Below, piece after piece: positions 28,244 to 39,000 of a stretch of DNA of 64,000 bases. The notes below the pieces were generated by a model, which saw only the letters and a list, made by a program, of their open reading frames with translations, was not told where the DNA came from and ran no database searches. Origin of the DNA: Caldilineaceae bacterium (GTDB lineage: Bacteria > Chloroflexota > Anaerolineae > Caldilineales > Caldilineaceae). The stretch covers positions 39,020-103,019 of the forward strand of contig JAGRCP010000064.1 of assembly GCA_020433455.1 (NCBI GenBank). Reading direction: 5' to 3'. Within the stretch, counting starts at the first letter, position 1. The number at the start of each line of letters is the position of its first letter. Both the position numbers and the translations under genes were made by a program.

Positions 28244-31200
28244 ATGCGCATCAAAAAAGTTGTTATCCAGGGCTTTAAAACCTTTGCCGCTAAAACCGAA
28301 TTTGTCTTTGATCCGGGCATCACCGCGGTGGTCGGCCCTAACGGCTCGGGCAAGAGTAACATCGTTGACGCGGTCCGTTGGTGCCTGGGCGAACAGAGCT
28401 TCAGCCTGCTGCGCTCCAAAAAGACGGCGGACGTCATCTTTTCGGGCAGTGATAAAAAGGCGCGCCTGAATATGGCCGAGGTGCGCCTGACTTTGGACAA
28501 CAGCAGCGGCGAAATCCCCATCGATTTTGATGAACTGGAGATCACCCGGCGCGCCTACCGGGACGGCAACAATGAGTACCTCATCAACGGCCAGCGCGTG
28601 CGGCTCATGGACATTACCGAGCTGCTGGCGCAGACGGGATTGGGGAAACGCACCTACGCGCTCATCGGCCAGGGGCTCATTGACAAGGTGCTGAGCCTGG
28701 CGCCCGAAGAACGGCGTGCGCTCTTCGAGGAAGCCGCCGGCATCACCGCCTATCAGCTCAAACGCACCACCACTATCCGCCGCCTGGACGCAACGCAGCA
28801 AAATCTGACCCGCGTCCAGGACATTACCGCGGAGTTGAGCCCACGCCTCAAGTACCTCAAGCGCCAATCCGATCGGGCTCTGGAGCGCACGCAGATTGCC
28901 AATGACCTGCGGGGCCTGTTGCGGATATGGTACGGCTACCGCTGGCATGACGCCCTGGATAAACTAGAGCTTTTCAGCAACAAGGAAAAGGCCCATCAGC
29001 AGGACATGCAGATGCGGCAGCAAACGCTCAACAACATTGCCGGACGCATTGAGGTATTGCGCACCCGGCAAGTTGAGTTGCGCACCCGATTGGGCGGTCT
29101 TCATAACGAAAGCAGCGGCCTGCATCAGCAAGCGGAAAACACAGGTCGGGATTTGGCCGTCACCCGGGAACGCCAGCGGCAGCTTCAGGCCCGACGCGAG
29201 GAAATCCAACGCGAGCTGGCGCCCCTGCGCCTTCAGCAGGAGACCCTGGAAAATCGCCTCGTCGAAAGCGGCGAACAGGTTGCTCAGGCCGAGGAAGAAG
29301 CGGGGCGACGGCGGCTGGATGTGGAAGCTATGGAGAGGACCCTGGCCCAACGACAAGCCCAACGCACCCGGCTTCAGGATGCTCTGGACCAGGCCCGCCT
29401 CACCGCGGACGAGGTGGTGCGCCGACGAACCGAGAGCGAAGCCCGCTTGGCCCAGCTTGCCGAGCGGCGGGAACATCTGCTGCAGGAAGAGCAAGGTCAG
29501 CAGGCTGCCCGCCGAACAGCCAATGCCGAGTTAGCGGAGCAAGCGGCAGAGCTGGAAGCGGGCAATGGAAAAGCGGCCGCAGTGGAGGCCGATCTCCAGA
29601 AAACGCAAGCGCAAATCGAGCAAATCGCGCCGCGCATGGAAGCAGGCCGGCAAGCGCTTGCCGCGGCCGAACAGGCGCGCCAGGCCGCGGATCGAACCGC
29701 GGACCGACTGCAAACCCGATTGGACCTTCTCCAACGCCTGCATGATGAGGGAGCAGGCTATGCCAGCGGCGTGCGCGCCGTGCTCCAGGCCGCCCAGCAG
29801 GACGCGCCCGAGTTGCACGGAATCCTGGGGACCGTGGCCTCGCTTGTCCAGGCGCCCGCCCGCCTGGACAAGGCTATCGAAACGGCATTGGGCGGCGCGC
29901 TGCAAAATGTCATCACCCAAAGCTGGGAGGAGACGCGTGACGCCATCGAGTACCTCAAGCGAACAGGACGGGGCCGGGCAACCTTTCTGCCGCTGGATCG
30001 GCTCCAGGCGTCTGCTCCCATTGCCGCGCCGTCTGCTCAGGGGATATTGGGCAATGCAGCCGATCTGGTGAGCTATGATCGGGTCATCGCACCCGCGGTT
30101 GAGCAGCTGCTGGGCCGGACATGGGTGGCCGAAGATCTGGAAACCGCACGCCGGGCGCTGGACGCACGGCGCGGCGGCTCTCGCCCTACAGTCGTTACCC
30201 TGGCCGGTGAGATCATCCGGCCGGGCGGATCCGTTACCGGCGGCAGCGACGGCAATCGCCGAGACGATTCCATCCTGGCCCGGGAGCGGGAGCGACGCGA
30301 GCTGCCCGCCCAGGTAGAGCAGGCGAATCAGGCCGGCGTCCAGGCCGCGGAACGCTGCGGCCTCTTGACCCAACAGCTGGAGACGCTGCAACTGGAGAGC
30401 AGCCGGGAAGAACAGCGGCTCAATGACCTGCGCCGTACGGAGCGCCAGGTCCGGGGCGAGCTGGAAGAGCTGCGCCGCCGCCACGATCGTTCGGCCCAGG
30501 CCGTCCAGTGGCAGAGCGAACGGCTGGAGCAGACCGGCGCTGAATTAAGCCGGATTCAGGAACTGGAGACGGAGCATCAGCAGCGCCTCGTCCACTTCGC
30601 AGCGGAGCAACAGAGCAGTCATGCGGCCCTGACCGCGGCCCGGACCGAGGTGGAAGAAGCGGGCATCGACGATCTGTTGCGGGAACTGGCCGATCTCCGC
30701 ACCCATACCGCCGAGTCCCAGGGAGTCCTGCGCAGTCGCCAAACCCTGGCCGAAAATCAGCGGCGCAGCTTACAGAGCATCATCGATCAGATCGGGGCCA
30801 AAGAAAAGCGCATCGAGGAACTGTACGCCGAAGCGGAAAGCCTGACTCAGCGCATTGAAACGCTGGATGAGGCCGAAGATTTGCTGGGCGCCAAGCTCCA
30901 CGTTTTACGCAAGGAGATCGACCCGGCCGAAACCGAGCTAACGGCGCTGGAGCGAAATCAGCGTGAGGAGGAGACCCAGGAGCGCACGGTCCAACAGCTG
31001 CTGCGCGCCGATGAGACAAACTTCAATCAGGCCCAACTCCAGCGCCAGCGCGCGGAAGACGCCATCTCCCAACTCCAGCGGGAAATCGAGCACGATCTGG
31101 GCCTGGTGACGCTGGAGCAAAGCGATGAAATGGCTTACCAGCCGCCGCTGCCGTTAGCCGCATTTGTGGAGGAATTGGAGGTCGTGCAGGAGGCGCCCGA

Positions 31201-31918
31201 GGGTATGGAAGAGGAGGTGCGAGAGATGCGCGCCCGTCTCAGCCGGGTGAGCAACGTCAATCCCGATGCGCCGCGGGAATATGATGAGGCGGCCGCCCGC
31301 TACAATCTGCTCACCGAGCAGTCAGCCGATCTGGAAGCCGCGGCCGCGGACCTGCGCAAGGTCATCCGCGAGCTGGACAGCCTGATGGAGATCGAGCTGA
31401 AGAAAACGTTCACGGCCGTAGCCGAACAGTTCGAGCATTTCTTCAAGCTGCTCTTCAACGGCGGCACGGCCAAGCTGGTGCTGACTGAGCCCGAAGACAT
31501 TACCAACACGGGCATTGAAATCATTGCCCGACCGCCGGGAAAGCGCCCCCAGAGCCTGGCGCTCCTCTCCGGCGGCGAGCGCGCGCTCTCGGCCTGCTCC
31601 CTCATTTTTGCCATCCTGCGCGTCAGCCCCACGCCTTTCTGCGTGCTGGACGAAGTAGATGCCGCGCTGGATGAGGCGAATGTGGACCGCTTCCGTCAGA
31701 CGGTGGAGGACGAATTGAGTCAGGATACCCAATTCATCATCGTCACCCACAACCGGCGCACCTTGGAAGGGGCCAACGCGATCTACGGCGTTACCATGGG
31801 CGGCGACGGCGTGAGCAAGGTCATGAGCCTCAAGCTGGAGGAGGACCGGATTGTGGAGAAGGACGGCAAGGAGGATGATGCCGCCCTGGCCGAGATCGAT
31901 GAAATTGTAGGGATGTAG
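28244..31918 (+). CDS. smc: Chromosome segregation protein SMC
   Basis: 1224 aa. The N-terminal head starts [15 protein letters not shown] with Walker [10 protein letters not shown] (about residues 32-40). Long coiled coils, a central hinge (about residues 515-670, ending [17 protein letters not shown]) and a return coil follow. The C-terminal head has the ABC signature LLSGGERAL and Walker [14 protein letters not shown]. It forms the ring-shaped condensin that organises and segregates the chromosome; its kleisin partner scpA is at 35270. The ATG at 28244 matches family N-termini; a TTG at 28226 is in frame. Followed by convergent rnc. Confidence 0.97.
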   Translation: MRIKKVVIQGFKTFAAKTEFVFDPGITAVVGPNGSGKSNIVDAVRWCLGEQSFSLLRSKKTADVIFSGSDKKARLNMAEVRLTLDNSSGEIPIDFDELEITRRAYRDGNNEYLINGQRVRLMDITELLAQTGLGKRTYALIGQGLIDKVLSLAPEERRALFEEAAGITAYQLKRTTTIRRLDATQQNLTRVQDITAELSPRLKYLKRQSDRALERTQIANDLRGLLRIWYGYRWHDALDKLELFSNKEKAHQQDMQMRQQTLNNIAGRIEVLRTRQVELRTRLGGLHNESSGLHQQAENTGRDLAVTRERQRQLQARREEIQRELAPLRLQQETLENRLVESGEQVAQAEEEAGRRRLDVEAMERTLAQRQAQRTRLQDALDQARLTADEVVRRRTESEARLAQLAERREHLLQEEQGQQAARRTANAELAEQAAELEAGNGKAAAVEADLQKTQAQIEQIAPRMEAGRQALAAAEQARQAADRTADRLQTRLDLLQRLHDEGAGYASGVRAVLQAAQQDAPELHGILGTVASLVQAPARLDKAIETALGGALQNVITQSWEETRDAIEYLKRTGRGRATFLPLDRLQASAPIAAPSAQGILGNAADLVSYDRVIAPAVEQLLGRTWVAEDLETARRALDARRGGSRPTVVTLAGEIIRPGGSVTGGSDGNRRDDSILARERERRELPAQVEQANQAGVQAAERCGLLTQQLETLQLESSREEQRLNDLRRTERQVRGELEELRRRHDRSAQAVQWQSERLEQTGAELSRIQELETEHQQRLVHFAAEQQSSHAALTAARTEVEEAGIDDLLRELADLRTHTAESQGVLRSRQTLAENQRRSLQSIIDQIGAKEKRIEELYAEAESLTQRIETLDEAEDLLGAKLHVLRKEIDPAETELTALERNQREEETQERTVQQLLRADETNFNQAQLQRQRAEDAISQLQREIEHDLGLVTLEQSDEMAYQPPLPLAAFVEELEVVQEAPEGMEEEVREMRARLSRVSNVNPDAPREYDEAAARYNLLTEQSADLEAAAADLRKVIRELDSLMEIELKKTFTAVAEQFEHFFKLLFNGGTAKLVLTEPEDITNTGIEIIARPPGKRPQSLALLSGGERALSACSLIFAILRVSPTPFCVLDEVDAALDEANVDRFRQTVEDELSQDTQFIIVTHNRRTLEGANAIYGVTMGGDGVSKVMSLKLEEDRIVEKDGKEDDAALAEIDEIVGM

Positions 31919-31934
31919 GGAACCCGACGGCTTA

Positions 31935-32732
31935 TTAAGCCGTGCGCTCATCCACCCGCGCCATCACCTCATCGATTGAGACCACGGGGTAGGCTTTCTC
32001 CAAAAGCTCATCGGGCAGATACTCGGGGGAGACCCGGCCGAGACGATCAAGCGCCATGGCCGCGGCCGCCTTGGCCGCCTCCTGCTTGCTGTGGCCCTGG
32101 CCTACGCCTACAGGCAGTTTGGCGATAGTTACGGCCAGCACAAAGCTCTTGGCGTGGTCCGGACCGGTGCTGGAAAGGGTCTTGTAGCGGGGCGTGACGT
32201 TAAAGACGCTCTGGACATATTCCTGCAAGTGGCTCTTGGAGTCTTTGATCAGGGCAATCTCGCCGGCCTGGGCAATTTCATTATCCAGCGCCTTCAGGAT
32301 AAAGCGCTGGGTTACGTCAATGCCCTGATCCAGAAAAACCGCTCCGATTACCGCCTCACACACGGCGCAAAGGGTAGCCTGCCTGTTGCGGCCGCCGCTC
32401 TCCTCCTCGCCCTTGCCCAGCAGCAGCGACTCCCCCAGCAGCAGGGAATCGGCAACCCGGGCCAGGGTATCCCGCCTGACCGCCATGGAGCGCAGGCGGG
32501 TCAGCTCGCCTTCATCATAGTCGGAAAAACTGTCAAAGAGATATTCGCTGACGATGAAGCCGAGGACCGCATCGCCCAGAAATTCCAGCCGCTCGTTGTC
32601 GCGCAGGGCCGCATCCTCCGCCTCGTTGAGGTAGCTGCGATGGGTAAAGGCGCGGCGCAGCAAGTCCCGGTCCTGGATGAAAATATTGGCATAGCGTTCA
32701 AAATAGAGCGGGGCTTGAAAATCGTCAAACAC
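31935..32732 (-). CDS. rnc: Ribonuclease III
   Basis: Cuts double-stranded RNA, maturing rRNA and some mRNAs. The signature NERLEFLGDAVLG with the catalytic acidic residues is present. A second acidic pair occurs in CEAVIGAVFLDQG, and a C-terminal dsRNA-binding domain ends with HSKQEAAKAAAAMALDRL. Start choice: GGAGGG stands 8 bases before a GTG at 32732 (265 aa). The ATG at 32747 (270 aa) would place that GGAGGG inside the gene and has no site of its own. It converges with smc, leaving 16 bp between stops. Confidence 0.95.
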   Translation of the reverse strand: MFDDFQAPLYFERYANIFIQDRDLLRRAFTHRSYLNEAEDAALRDNERLEFLGDAVLGFIVSEYLFDSFSDYDEGELTRLRSMAVRRDTLARVADSLLLGESLLLGKGEEESGGRNRQATLCAVCEAVIGAVFLDQGIDVTQRFILKALDNEIAQAGEIALIKDSKSHLQEYVQSVFNVTPRYKTLSSTGPDHAKSFVLAVTIAKLPVGVGQGHSKQEAAKAAAAMALDRLGRVSPEYLPDELLEKAYPVVSIDEVMARVDERTA

Positions 32733-32819
32733 AGGTCTTCCCTCCATGGTGCGTTAATGCTGTTTCTATGATGAATAACAGGCTGAGGGATTCCTGCGGC
32801 AGGATAACGTCTCACAGGC

Positions 32820-34013
32820 CTATTCGACCGGCAGACTCCGGAAGCCGTGACCAAGGAGCACGGCCACAATCGTGTCTCCGGGCGCTAAAATTGAGTCCAT
32901 CTGATCCAGCGCAGCCAGCACCGTAGCGCTGGTCGGCTCGACAAAAATACCCCGCTCCGCCAAACGCGTCCGGGCGGCAATGGTCGCGTCATCCTTGACC
33001 TTGACAACCGTACCCCGGGAACGGAAAAGCGCGGCCAAAAGCGTTGCGTCGCGCACGGGATCGCTGATGGCGATGCTGTCGGCAACGGTGCGTGCATAAA
33101 CGGACTGGGGGCGACAGCGATCCCAACCGTTGTGAAAAGCCTCGTAAAAGGGCGCGTAGAGCTCGGACTGAACGGCAACCAGGCGGGGCAGGCGATCAAT
33201 CAGTCCTGCGCTGTAGAGGTGCTGATAGCCGCGCCAGATGCCCAAGAGCGTGCCGCCGTGGCCGGTGGGCGCAATCACCCAATCGGGCGTCTCGCCCCCC
33301 ATCTGCTCCCATAGCTCCCAGGCGCACGTCATCTGCCCCAGAAGCCAGGCCGGCTGCCACGAGTGAGAGGCGTAGGCAGTATCGGGCTCGTAGCGAGTGG
33401 CGTTGTACGCCGCGGCCGCGGCCTGACCGCGCCCGCCGGGCACCTCCACCAGATCCGCACCGTACAGCGAAATCTGGCTTTTTTGCAGTTCGGGGATGTT
33501 ATCGGGCACAAAGATGCAGGCTTCCATGCGCGCGCGCGCGGCATAGCAGGCCAGGCTGGCCCCGGCATTGCCGCTGGAGTCCTCCACCAGGCGCTCGACA
33601 TCGGGCAGACCGGCCAGCCAGTTAATCATAACGCTGACGCCCCGGTCCATGAAGCTGCCGGTGGGCATAAACGCATCCATCTTCCAGAAAAGCGGTCGCC
33701 CGCGCCACGTATCGGCAATCAGAGGCGTCCACCCTTCCCCCAGGGAGATGAGCGAACGCTCCTCGCCGACAACGGGCAGCATGGCCCGGTAGCGCCACAA
33801 GCCGGCCGCAGCCGGTTCAATCGAGGCCGGATCAAAGGGCGGCAGGTCGCCAAACTCCAAGGGCTCGTTGGTGGTAGGACAACGAAGAGGCCGCCGACCG
33901 GCGGGGGCATAAAAATTGCTGGTAGGACAGGTAAAAATCACTGGCGCTTGACCATTGGAACGAGCAATATCCGCATGACGTTGTAGACTTGACGCAAACT
34001 TGACCATAAGCAC
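32820..34013 (-). CDS. Threonine-synthase-like PLP-fold protein lacking the PLP lysine
   Basis: 397 aa, fold-type II (threonine synthase/cysteate synthase group). Family landmarks are present: SLGEGWTPL near residue 90, EDSSGNAGASLACYAARA (phosphate-binding Asn region), and the glycine-rich APTGHGGTLLGIWRG. The expected Schiff-base motif PTGSFKDRG reads PTGSFMDRG, with Met122 (codon ATG at 33650-33648) where lysine should be. Without it, PLP cannot be held covalently in the normal way. So this may be a pseudoenzyme, a recently inactivated gene, or a base error (AAG to ATG is one change). Two N-terminal CP-x pairs may recall a degenerate zinc ribbon. Confidence 0.85.
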   Translation of the reverse strand: MLMVKFASSLQRHADIARSNGQAPVIFTCPTSNFYAPAGRRPLRCPTTNEPLEFGDLPPFDPASIEPAAAGLWRYRAMLPVVGEERSLISLGEGWTPLIADTWRGRPLFWKMDAFMPTGSFMDRGVSVMINWLAGLPDVERLVEDSSGNAGASLACYAARARMEACIFVPDNIPELQKSQISLYGADLVEVPGGRGQAAAAAYNATRYEPDTAYASHSWQPAWLLGQMTCAWELWEQMGGETPDWVIAPTGHGGTLLGIWRGYQHLYSAGLIDRLPRLVAVQSELYAPFYEAFHNGWDRCRPQSVYARTVADSIAISDPVRDATLLAALFRSRGTVVKVKDDATIAARTRLAERGIFVEPTSATVLAALDQMDSILAPGDTIVAVLLGHGFRSLPVE

Positions 34014-34131
34014 GGTTTAATCGCAACCCAACCACGATTATCCGACCCATGAACCATGGTGAATTACTAGTGTACCCTAAACCATGGAGCCGCTGTCAAC
34101 ATCGGAAAACGATTTGAGGCGATTTGTATAT

Positions 34132-34160
34132 TTGGTCGGGCAATCGGCTACGCGTATACT
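34132..34160 (+). promoter_or_regulatory. Leaderless promoter of the stalked surface protein
   Basis: TTGGTC (34132-34137), a 17-bp spacer and TATACT (34155-34160). The ATG begins at 34167, six bases after the -10 box, exactly as at 2592-2604. No ribosome-binding site. Confidence 0.7.
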
Positions 34161-34166
34161 GACATC

Positions 34167-35213
34167 ATGACCTATTTTTTCTCGCGCCCGGCTCCCGGCA
34201 GGTGGATCGGGCCCTTGCTTTTGCTGACGACGCTGCTCGCCTGGCCGACTCACAGTGCGCAGGCGTCAGAGCCATGTAATCCGCCCAACGTGATTCCCCG
34301 GGAAGTATGCGATATGGACACCTTTCGGGGCAGTCCGCCGCGCCAGATTCCCAACGGCTGGACTGAGTTTGTGCTCAGCGGTAATCCCAGCTTTGAATCC
34401 CATAACGACACCTTCTGGGGCGCGCCCAGCCTCATGGTGCGCAGCGTCGGCGACACCTTCAAGGTGGGCATCTTTACCCAGGTTGGCGTGACGCCCGGCG
34501 CAGGCTATCGAGCCAGCATCGCCTGGGGCGCGCCCAATGCGCCGGATACATTTGGCCGCCAGCTCGGGATTGACCCCACGGGCGGCACGGATCCCAATGC
34601 CCCTACCGTCATCTGGGGGCCCATGCACTGGGGCGAGGGGCGGATTCTCAACTATCCGCCGCCCGACGTCAATATTGACGTCAAAGCCCGTGCGCTGGGG
34701 GAAACGGTTACGGTCTTCTTCCTGGTCGATCACCCGCGCAGCACGGGCGACAACCTTATCTTTATCGACGCCGTCGCACTCTATCCGGATGAGAGCGCGC
34801 CCGCGGTGGAAATTCCGCCCACGGAAACGCCCGCGCCCGAAGCGCCCGTGGAGGCGATCGTCCAGGCGGCGGCCGCGCCAGAGGAATTAGCCCCTGAACC
34901 GACTGCAACGCCCACGGAAACGCCTACGGCTGTCCCTACCGCAACACCGTCGCCTACCCCCACGGCAACGCCGTCGCCCACGCCTACGGCCACGCCGTCA
35001 CCCACGGCAACGGCTACGTGGACGCCTCTGCCCACGGTTACGCCCCAACAGGCAAGCTTGGGCATGTCGCAATTGGGGTTGGACAATCTGGGCGGCGGCA
35101 ACGCGGGCGGGGAAGGCAACACGCCTCAGGTCTTGCTGCTGCTGGGCAGCTTTAGCCTGGGCGGCGCAGGAGTCCTGGGCGGTTCATACTGGCGGCTGCG
35201 GCGGAGAAGGTGA
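34167..35213 (+). CDS. Secreted protein with Thr/Pro stalk and C-terminal membrane anchor
   Basis: 348 aa. The signal sequence (PLLLLTTLLAWPTHSAQA) ends near residue 35. A globular region of about 185 residues, with YRASIAWGAPN and VFFLVDHP, resembles a carbohydrate-binding-like beta-sandwich but is not assignable. A Thr/Pro/Ala stalk of roughly 60 residues (TPT-ATPSPT units) follows, and then a glycine-rich hydrophobic anchor ending in WRLRRRR. This is a cell-surface display layout. The promoter implies a leaderless mRNA. Confidence 0.8.
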   Translation: MTYFFSRPAPGRWIGPLLLLTTLLAWPTHSAQASEPCNPPNVIPREVCDMDTFRGSPPRQIPNGWTEFVLSGNPSFESHNDTFWGAPSLMVRSVGDTFKVGIFTQVGVTPGAGYRASIAWGAPNAPDTFGRQLGIDPTGGTDPNAPTVIWGPMHWGEGRILNYPPPDVNIDVKARALGETVTVFFLVDHPRSTGDNLIFIDAVALYPDESAPAVEIPPTETPAPEAPVEAIVQAAAAPEELAPEPTATPTETPTAVPTATPSPTPTATPSPTPTATPSPTATATWTPLPTVTPQQASLGMSQLGLDNLGGGNAGGEGNTPQVLLLLGSFSLGGAGVLGGSYWRLRRRR

Positions 35214-35235
35214 GTTGACTTGTGCCGGAGTCTGG

Positions 35236-35279
35236 CACGCCTCACGCGTCACGCCTCAAATATCACGCCTCACGCGTCC
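35236..35279. repeat. Short tandem-like CACGCCTCACGCGT repeats
   Basis: CACGCCTCACGCGTC occurs twice with a CACGCCTCAAAT copy between, overlapping the last codons of scpA. Low-complexity intergenic repeats; function not evident. Confidence 0.6.
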
Positions 35280-36049
35280 TGCCCGCCCAACTGCAGCAAG
35301 ATCTCACCGAATACATTATCCTGCTCAAAAAACAGCTCGCGCTGCTTGATTAGCTCCAGGACGGCCAGGAAGGTTACGATAATCTCCATGCGCGTCCGGC
35401 GGCGGCTGAGCAACTCCTGGAAGGGAATCGGCCGGCCGTCGTTGCGCAGGGCCGCGCTGCGCAGATAGCTGCGCACGTTCTCGGTCTGCTCCGCCACGGT
35501 GATGGCATAGGTTTTGACCTTGGGCAGGGGCGGGTCCGAGGGAATACGGGCCAGCGCGCGCTGCAAGGCCCGTTGAAGCTTGGCCAGGTCCACATCGCTC
35601 AGATCCAGTCGCCGCTCCATCTCGGGCCGGGGCGCCTGGCGCAAATAAGAGCGCAGTCCTTCCTCCTCCCGTTCATGCAGCTGCCCGGCAATCTCCTTGA
35701 AGAAGCGATACTCCAACAGTTGGCGCACCAGGGCATCGGCCGAATCCTCCTCCTCTTCCTCGTCATCAGGCGCGCCCGCAGGCAGAAGCGCCCGGGACTT
35801 GATAAAGAGCAGGCGCGAAGCAATGACGAGAAAATCGGCCAAGGCGCCCGGTTCGATCTCGCTCATCTGCTCGATGGTGCGAAGATACTGGTCCGTTACG
35901 GCGACCAGGCTGACCTCATTTATGTCAAGCTCCTCTTTTTCAATCAGTTGCAGCAGCAGGTCCAGAGGCCCTTCAAACGCCGGCAACAACACGGGGTAGG
36001 CCGAACCCAGAGCGTGGGGTTCGGTTAGGAGAGATTTCCCGGATGACAT
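35270..36049 (-). CDS. scpA: Segregation and condensation protein A (kleisin)
   Basis: 259 aa. The N-terminal FEGPLDLLLQLIEKEELDI is the family hallmark and binds the SMC neck. The acidic middle (DDEEEEEDSADALVRQLLEY) and C-terminal winged helix (IVTFLAVLELIKQRELFFEQ) complete the kleisin, which closes the SMC ring together with ScpB. scpB is not in the window. AGAGGATAGG precedes the ATG. It lies 14 bp downstream of the amidase gene, so it may be read from that transcript. Confidence 0.95.
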   Translation of the reverse strand: MSSGKSLLTEPHALGSAYPVLLPAFEGPLDLLLQLIEKEELDINEVSLVAVTDQYLRTIEQMSEIEPGALADFLVIASRLLFIKSRALLPAGAPDDEEEEEDSADALVRQLLEYRFFKEIAGQLHEREEEGLRSYLRQAPRPEMERRLDLSDVDLAKLQRALQRALARIPSDPPLPKVKTYAITVAEQTENVRSYLRSAALRNDGRPIPFQELLSRRRTRMEIIVTFLAVLELIKQRELFFEQDNVFGEILLQLGGQDA

Positions 36050-36063
36050 AGCGATCCTATCCT

Positions 36064-39000
36064 CTAAAAATCCACGTCAAACGTACGAAAGCGACGGTCC
36101 AGGCGTACAAGTTCAGCCAACATGCGGCCCGTTTCTTCCTCATCCCGGCCCGCAATGCGTTCGACTTTGCAGCCGCTCTCCCGCAACATCTCCTCGGTTT
36201 CCGGCGTAACGCCGGCGGGCCCGCCGATGATGGTCACATACTCGGCGTGGCGGGCGTCTTCAGGACGAAAGCCGACTGTAGGCCGGAAGCGGGCGAAATA
36301 GCCCACAGCATTGACAAAATCCCGTCGCGCCAGCGGTCCGGGATAAGGACGCTGCCAAAAGAGCACATAGTGACGAATGCTCTTGACGCCAATTCCCTCC
36401 CGAATCTGCTCAATCCGGGCGAAGAGACGATCCCGCCAGCGCAGGTTGCTTGTCCACTCGCTGCCGGGACAAACCGTCACGTTATCGGGAAAGTCCCGAT
36501 GCCCCCAGACCCGGGCCAGGGGCACGTTCAGCTCATCCATAAGCCAGGCAATGAGGTGCGCGCCCGATTGCAGTTGGGCCGATGTGGGCACGGAGCCGTT
36601 CATAAAGCTGCCGGCAAAGGCCACGCCCACGGTGTAGCTGTTATGGCGATAGACGTGATAGGCGACGCTCTCCAGATCATTGGTCTGGTCAATACTGCCG
36701 TCGGCGTGAATAAAGTAATGATACCCGATGCCGGGCCAGGCCGCCTTACCCCGGGATGGATCCTCAGCCACGTGAAGTTCGGCAATGCGCATAGGACCGA
36801 CCGTGGGCAGCGTTGCCGTATGGTGCACGGCAATATGGGTAATCTGACTCCTGGTTCGACGCGGATAGCGCAGCGTAGGATGGCGGGGCAGGCTCTCAGT
36901 CAGGGTCCGCAGGGGCGGCGGCGGGACAATGAAGCGCTGGGGCTTGTCGCCCGCATGGAGCAGCTTATCCTGCAGCGCCTGGTTATCCGCCTGCAAGCGC
37001 AGACGCTGTTCGTTCATCTGCCGGTTGTTGTGCTGGGCCAATTCCAGTTGTCTGGCAAGCCCGTCAACTTCCTCCTGCAACGCCTGCTCCGTCTCGGTAG
37101 GATCGACCATGCCCGCGGCCCGCCGCACCGCGGCCAGCAGATCGTCCCGCCACCTGCGCCCCGCGCGCCACTGCGCGCCCGGCGATGTCTGCTCGCTCAA
37201 CTCGCTCAGCCCTTTAACGTCGTCCAGGCCGAGCCGGGGAAAGCGGCGCAGCAGCCAGGCTATCAGCCGTCCGCCGGAATAGAGCTGCGCGCCGGACGGG
37301 ATATCCTCATCAAATTGCCCCATAAACGCCACATTGACGGCTCGGGTCAACGTCCGCAGCTCCGTATCCACCGCCTCATCCAGCGGTTGGGTCTGGTAGA
37401 TCGTGCCGTCCGGCGCGATGCAAAAATCATAGAGAATACCCGGCCAGTCAGGCTGATGGGCTTCAGCCAGAGCCAGCAATTCATCCTCATTGGAACCGCC
37501 GCGCCCAACGCCGCTCTGATGGATAATGACCGTCTCCACATCCTCACGCGGACGCGGGCGATAACGCGCGCCATCGCGGGGAAGTTGCGCAATGACATCG
37601 CGCAGCGCAGGGCGACCTTCGTCAACCTCCGACTGATGCTCGGCATGGCGCTGCAACTCGCCGGCTTCCAGCTCCAGCTGCTCGACTCGACTGCGCAGAT
37701 GCTGCTCTGCCGTACGCGCCGCATCCAGCGCGGTTTGCAATTCCGTCAGCTTCCGGCTCTGTTCATGGAGATGGGCTTCATCCGCGGCATGGCGCGCATC
37801 AGACGCGCCCCGGCTCAACACCCCCAGATGAAGCTGTACCTGCCGCCGCAAAATCGATTGCCACTCAGGACCGCGATAAAATGTGCACCCCGGACTTTCG
37901 GAGCGAGTAAGTTGCCCCAGACCGACGATGGCGTCGGGCGTGAGGCTTAAGTTCTGGGCCAGCCAGGCGCAGAGGCGCCCCGTCGCGTCAAGCTGGGCCA
38001 GAGGAGGAGGCGCATCCTGGAAGCTGCCCGCCAGCCCGATATTCACGCCCTGAAGCGACCAGGACTGGCTCGGCTCGGCCGCCTCTTCCAGTGCGCTGAC
38101 GCGGAAAATGCGCCCGCTCCCGTCAACGACAAAAGCGTAGGCGATTCCGGGGTAGCCCCGGCGAATGTGCGCGCGGGCGATCTTGTCCAGCCCCAGCCGA
38201 GAATCGGCCCCCGTATGGCTGATAACCAGATAGCGCACCTGGTCCAGGCTGCGGCGGCCATAGGCCACGCCGCTGCGGGGCAACTGGGCGCTCACGTCCC
38301 GAAAGAGCGGGACCAATCCGACCGCCGGTTCCGCGCCGTTACGCGCGCCGGATGCGTGGGCCGCTTCAGCCGGTGCAGGGCGCTCATCCTCCACCGTGAG
38401 CCAGCGGGTCAGTACGGGCGATCCCTGCTGCTTAAACCAACCCACGCCTTCCTGAATCAGGTCCAGTTCCAGCGTATAGTTGCCGGGCGCGGCGGGCAGT
38501 GCGATCCGCGCGACGAGGGAAACCGTGGCGCCGGGCGGAACGTCGTGGGCGAAGTCGGTGCGCACATCCAGATGCTCGGGCATGGGCAGTTGCTTGCGCC
38601 CGCGGTAGTAGTGATACCCCAGCCGCACGGGGTTGCCGCTGCCCGTCCGCCAGGGCAATGCGCCTGCGTTGCGCAGCGTCAGGGGCACGGTGATGGTGGA
38701 GCCGACCTTCAGCCGATCAGGAAAACGATCGTCTATCCATGCAGCAGCATAGGGTTCCGCCGGCGCCTCCCCGGCAGACTTCCCCGCGGACTTCGCGGCC
38801 GACCTGCGCGTCGGCTTCTCGGCTCTCTTGCCCTCGTCCTGCAGCAGCGCCTCGACGGGGCCTGCCTCATCCTCATCCGCGGGAGCAATCGGCTGCCAGC
38901 GGTAATCATGCTGCAGCGCCTGCTCAAAATCCTCAATTACACCCGATTTGCCGGCAATGTACCAGCGATCCAGACGAGGCCAGCGATAGAGCGCCATGGC

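Noticed and set aside
34880..35040. Tandem-repeat DNA considered as a CRISPR-like array
   Set aside because: The repeats are codons of a Thr/Pro stalk; unit length and lack of spacers exclude CRISPR.
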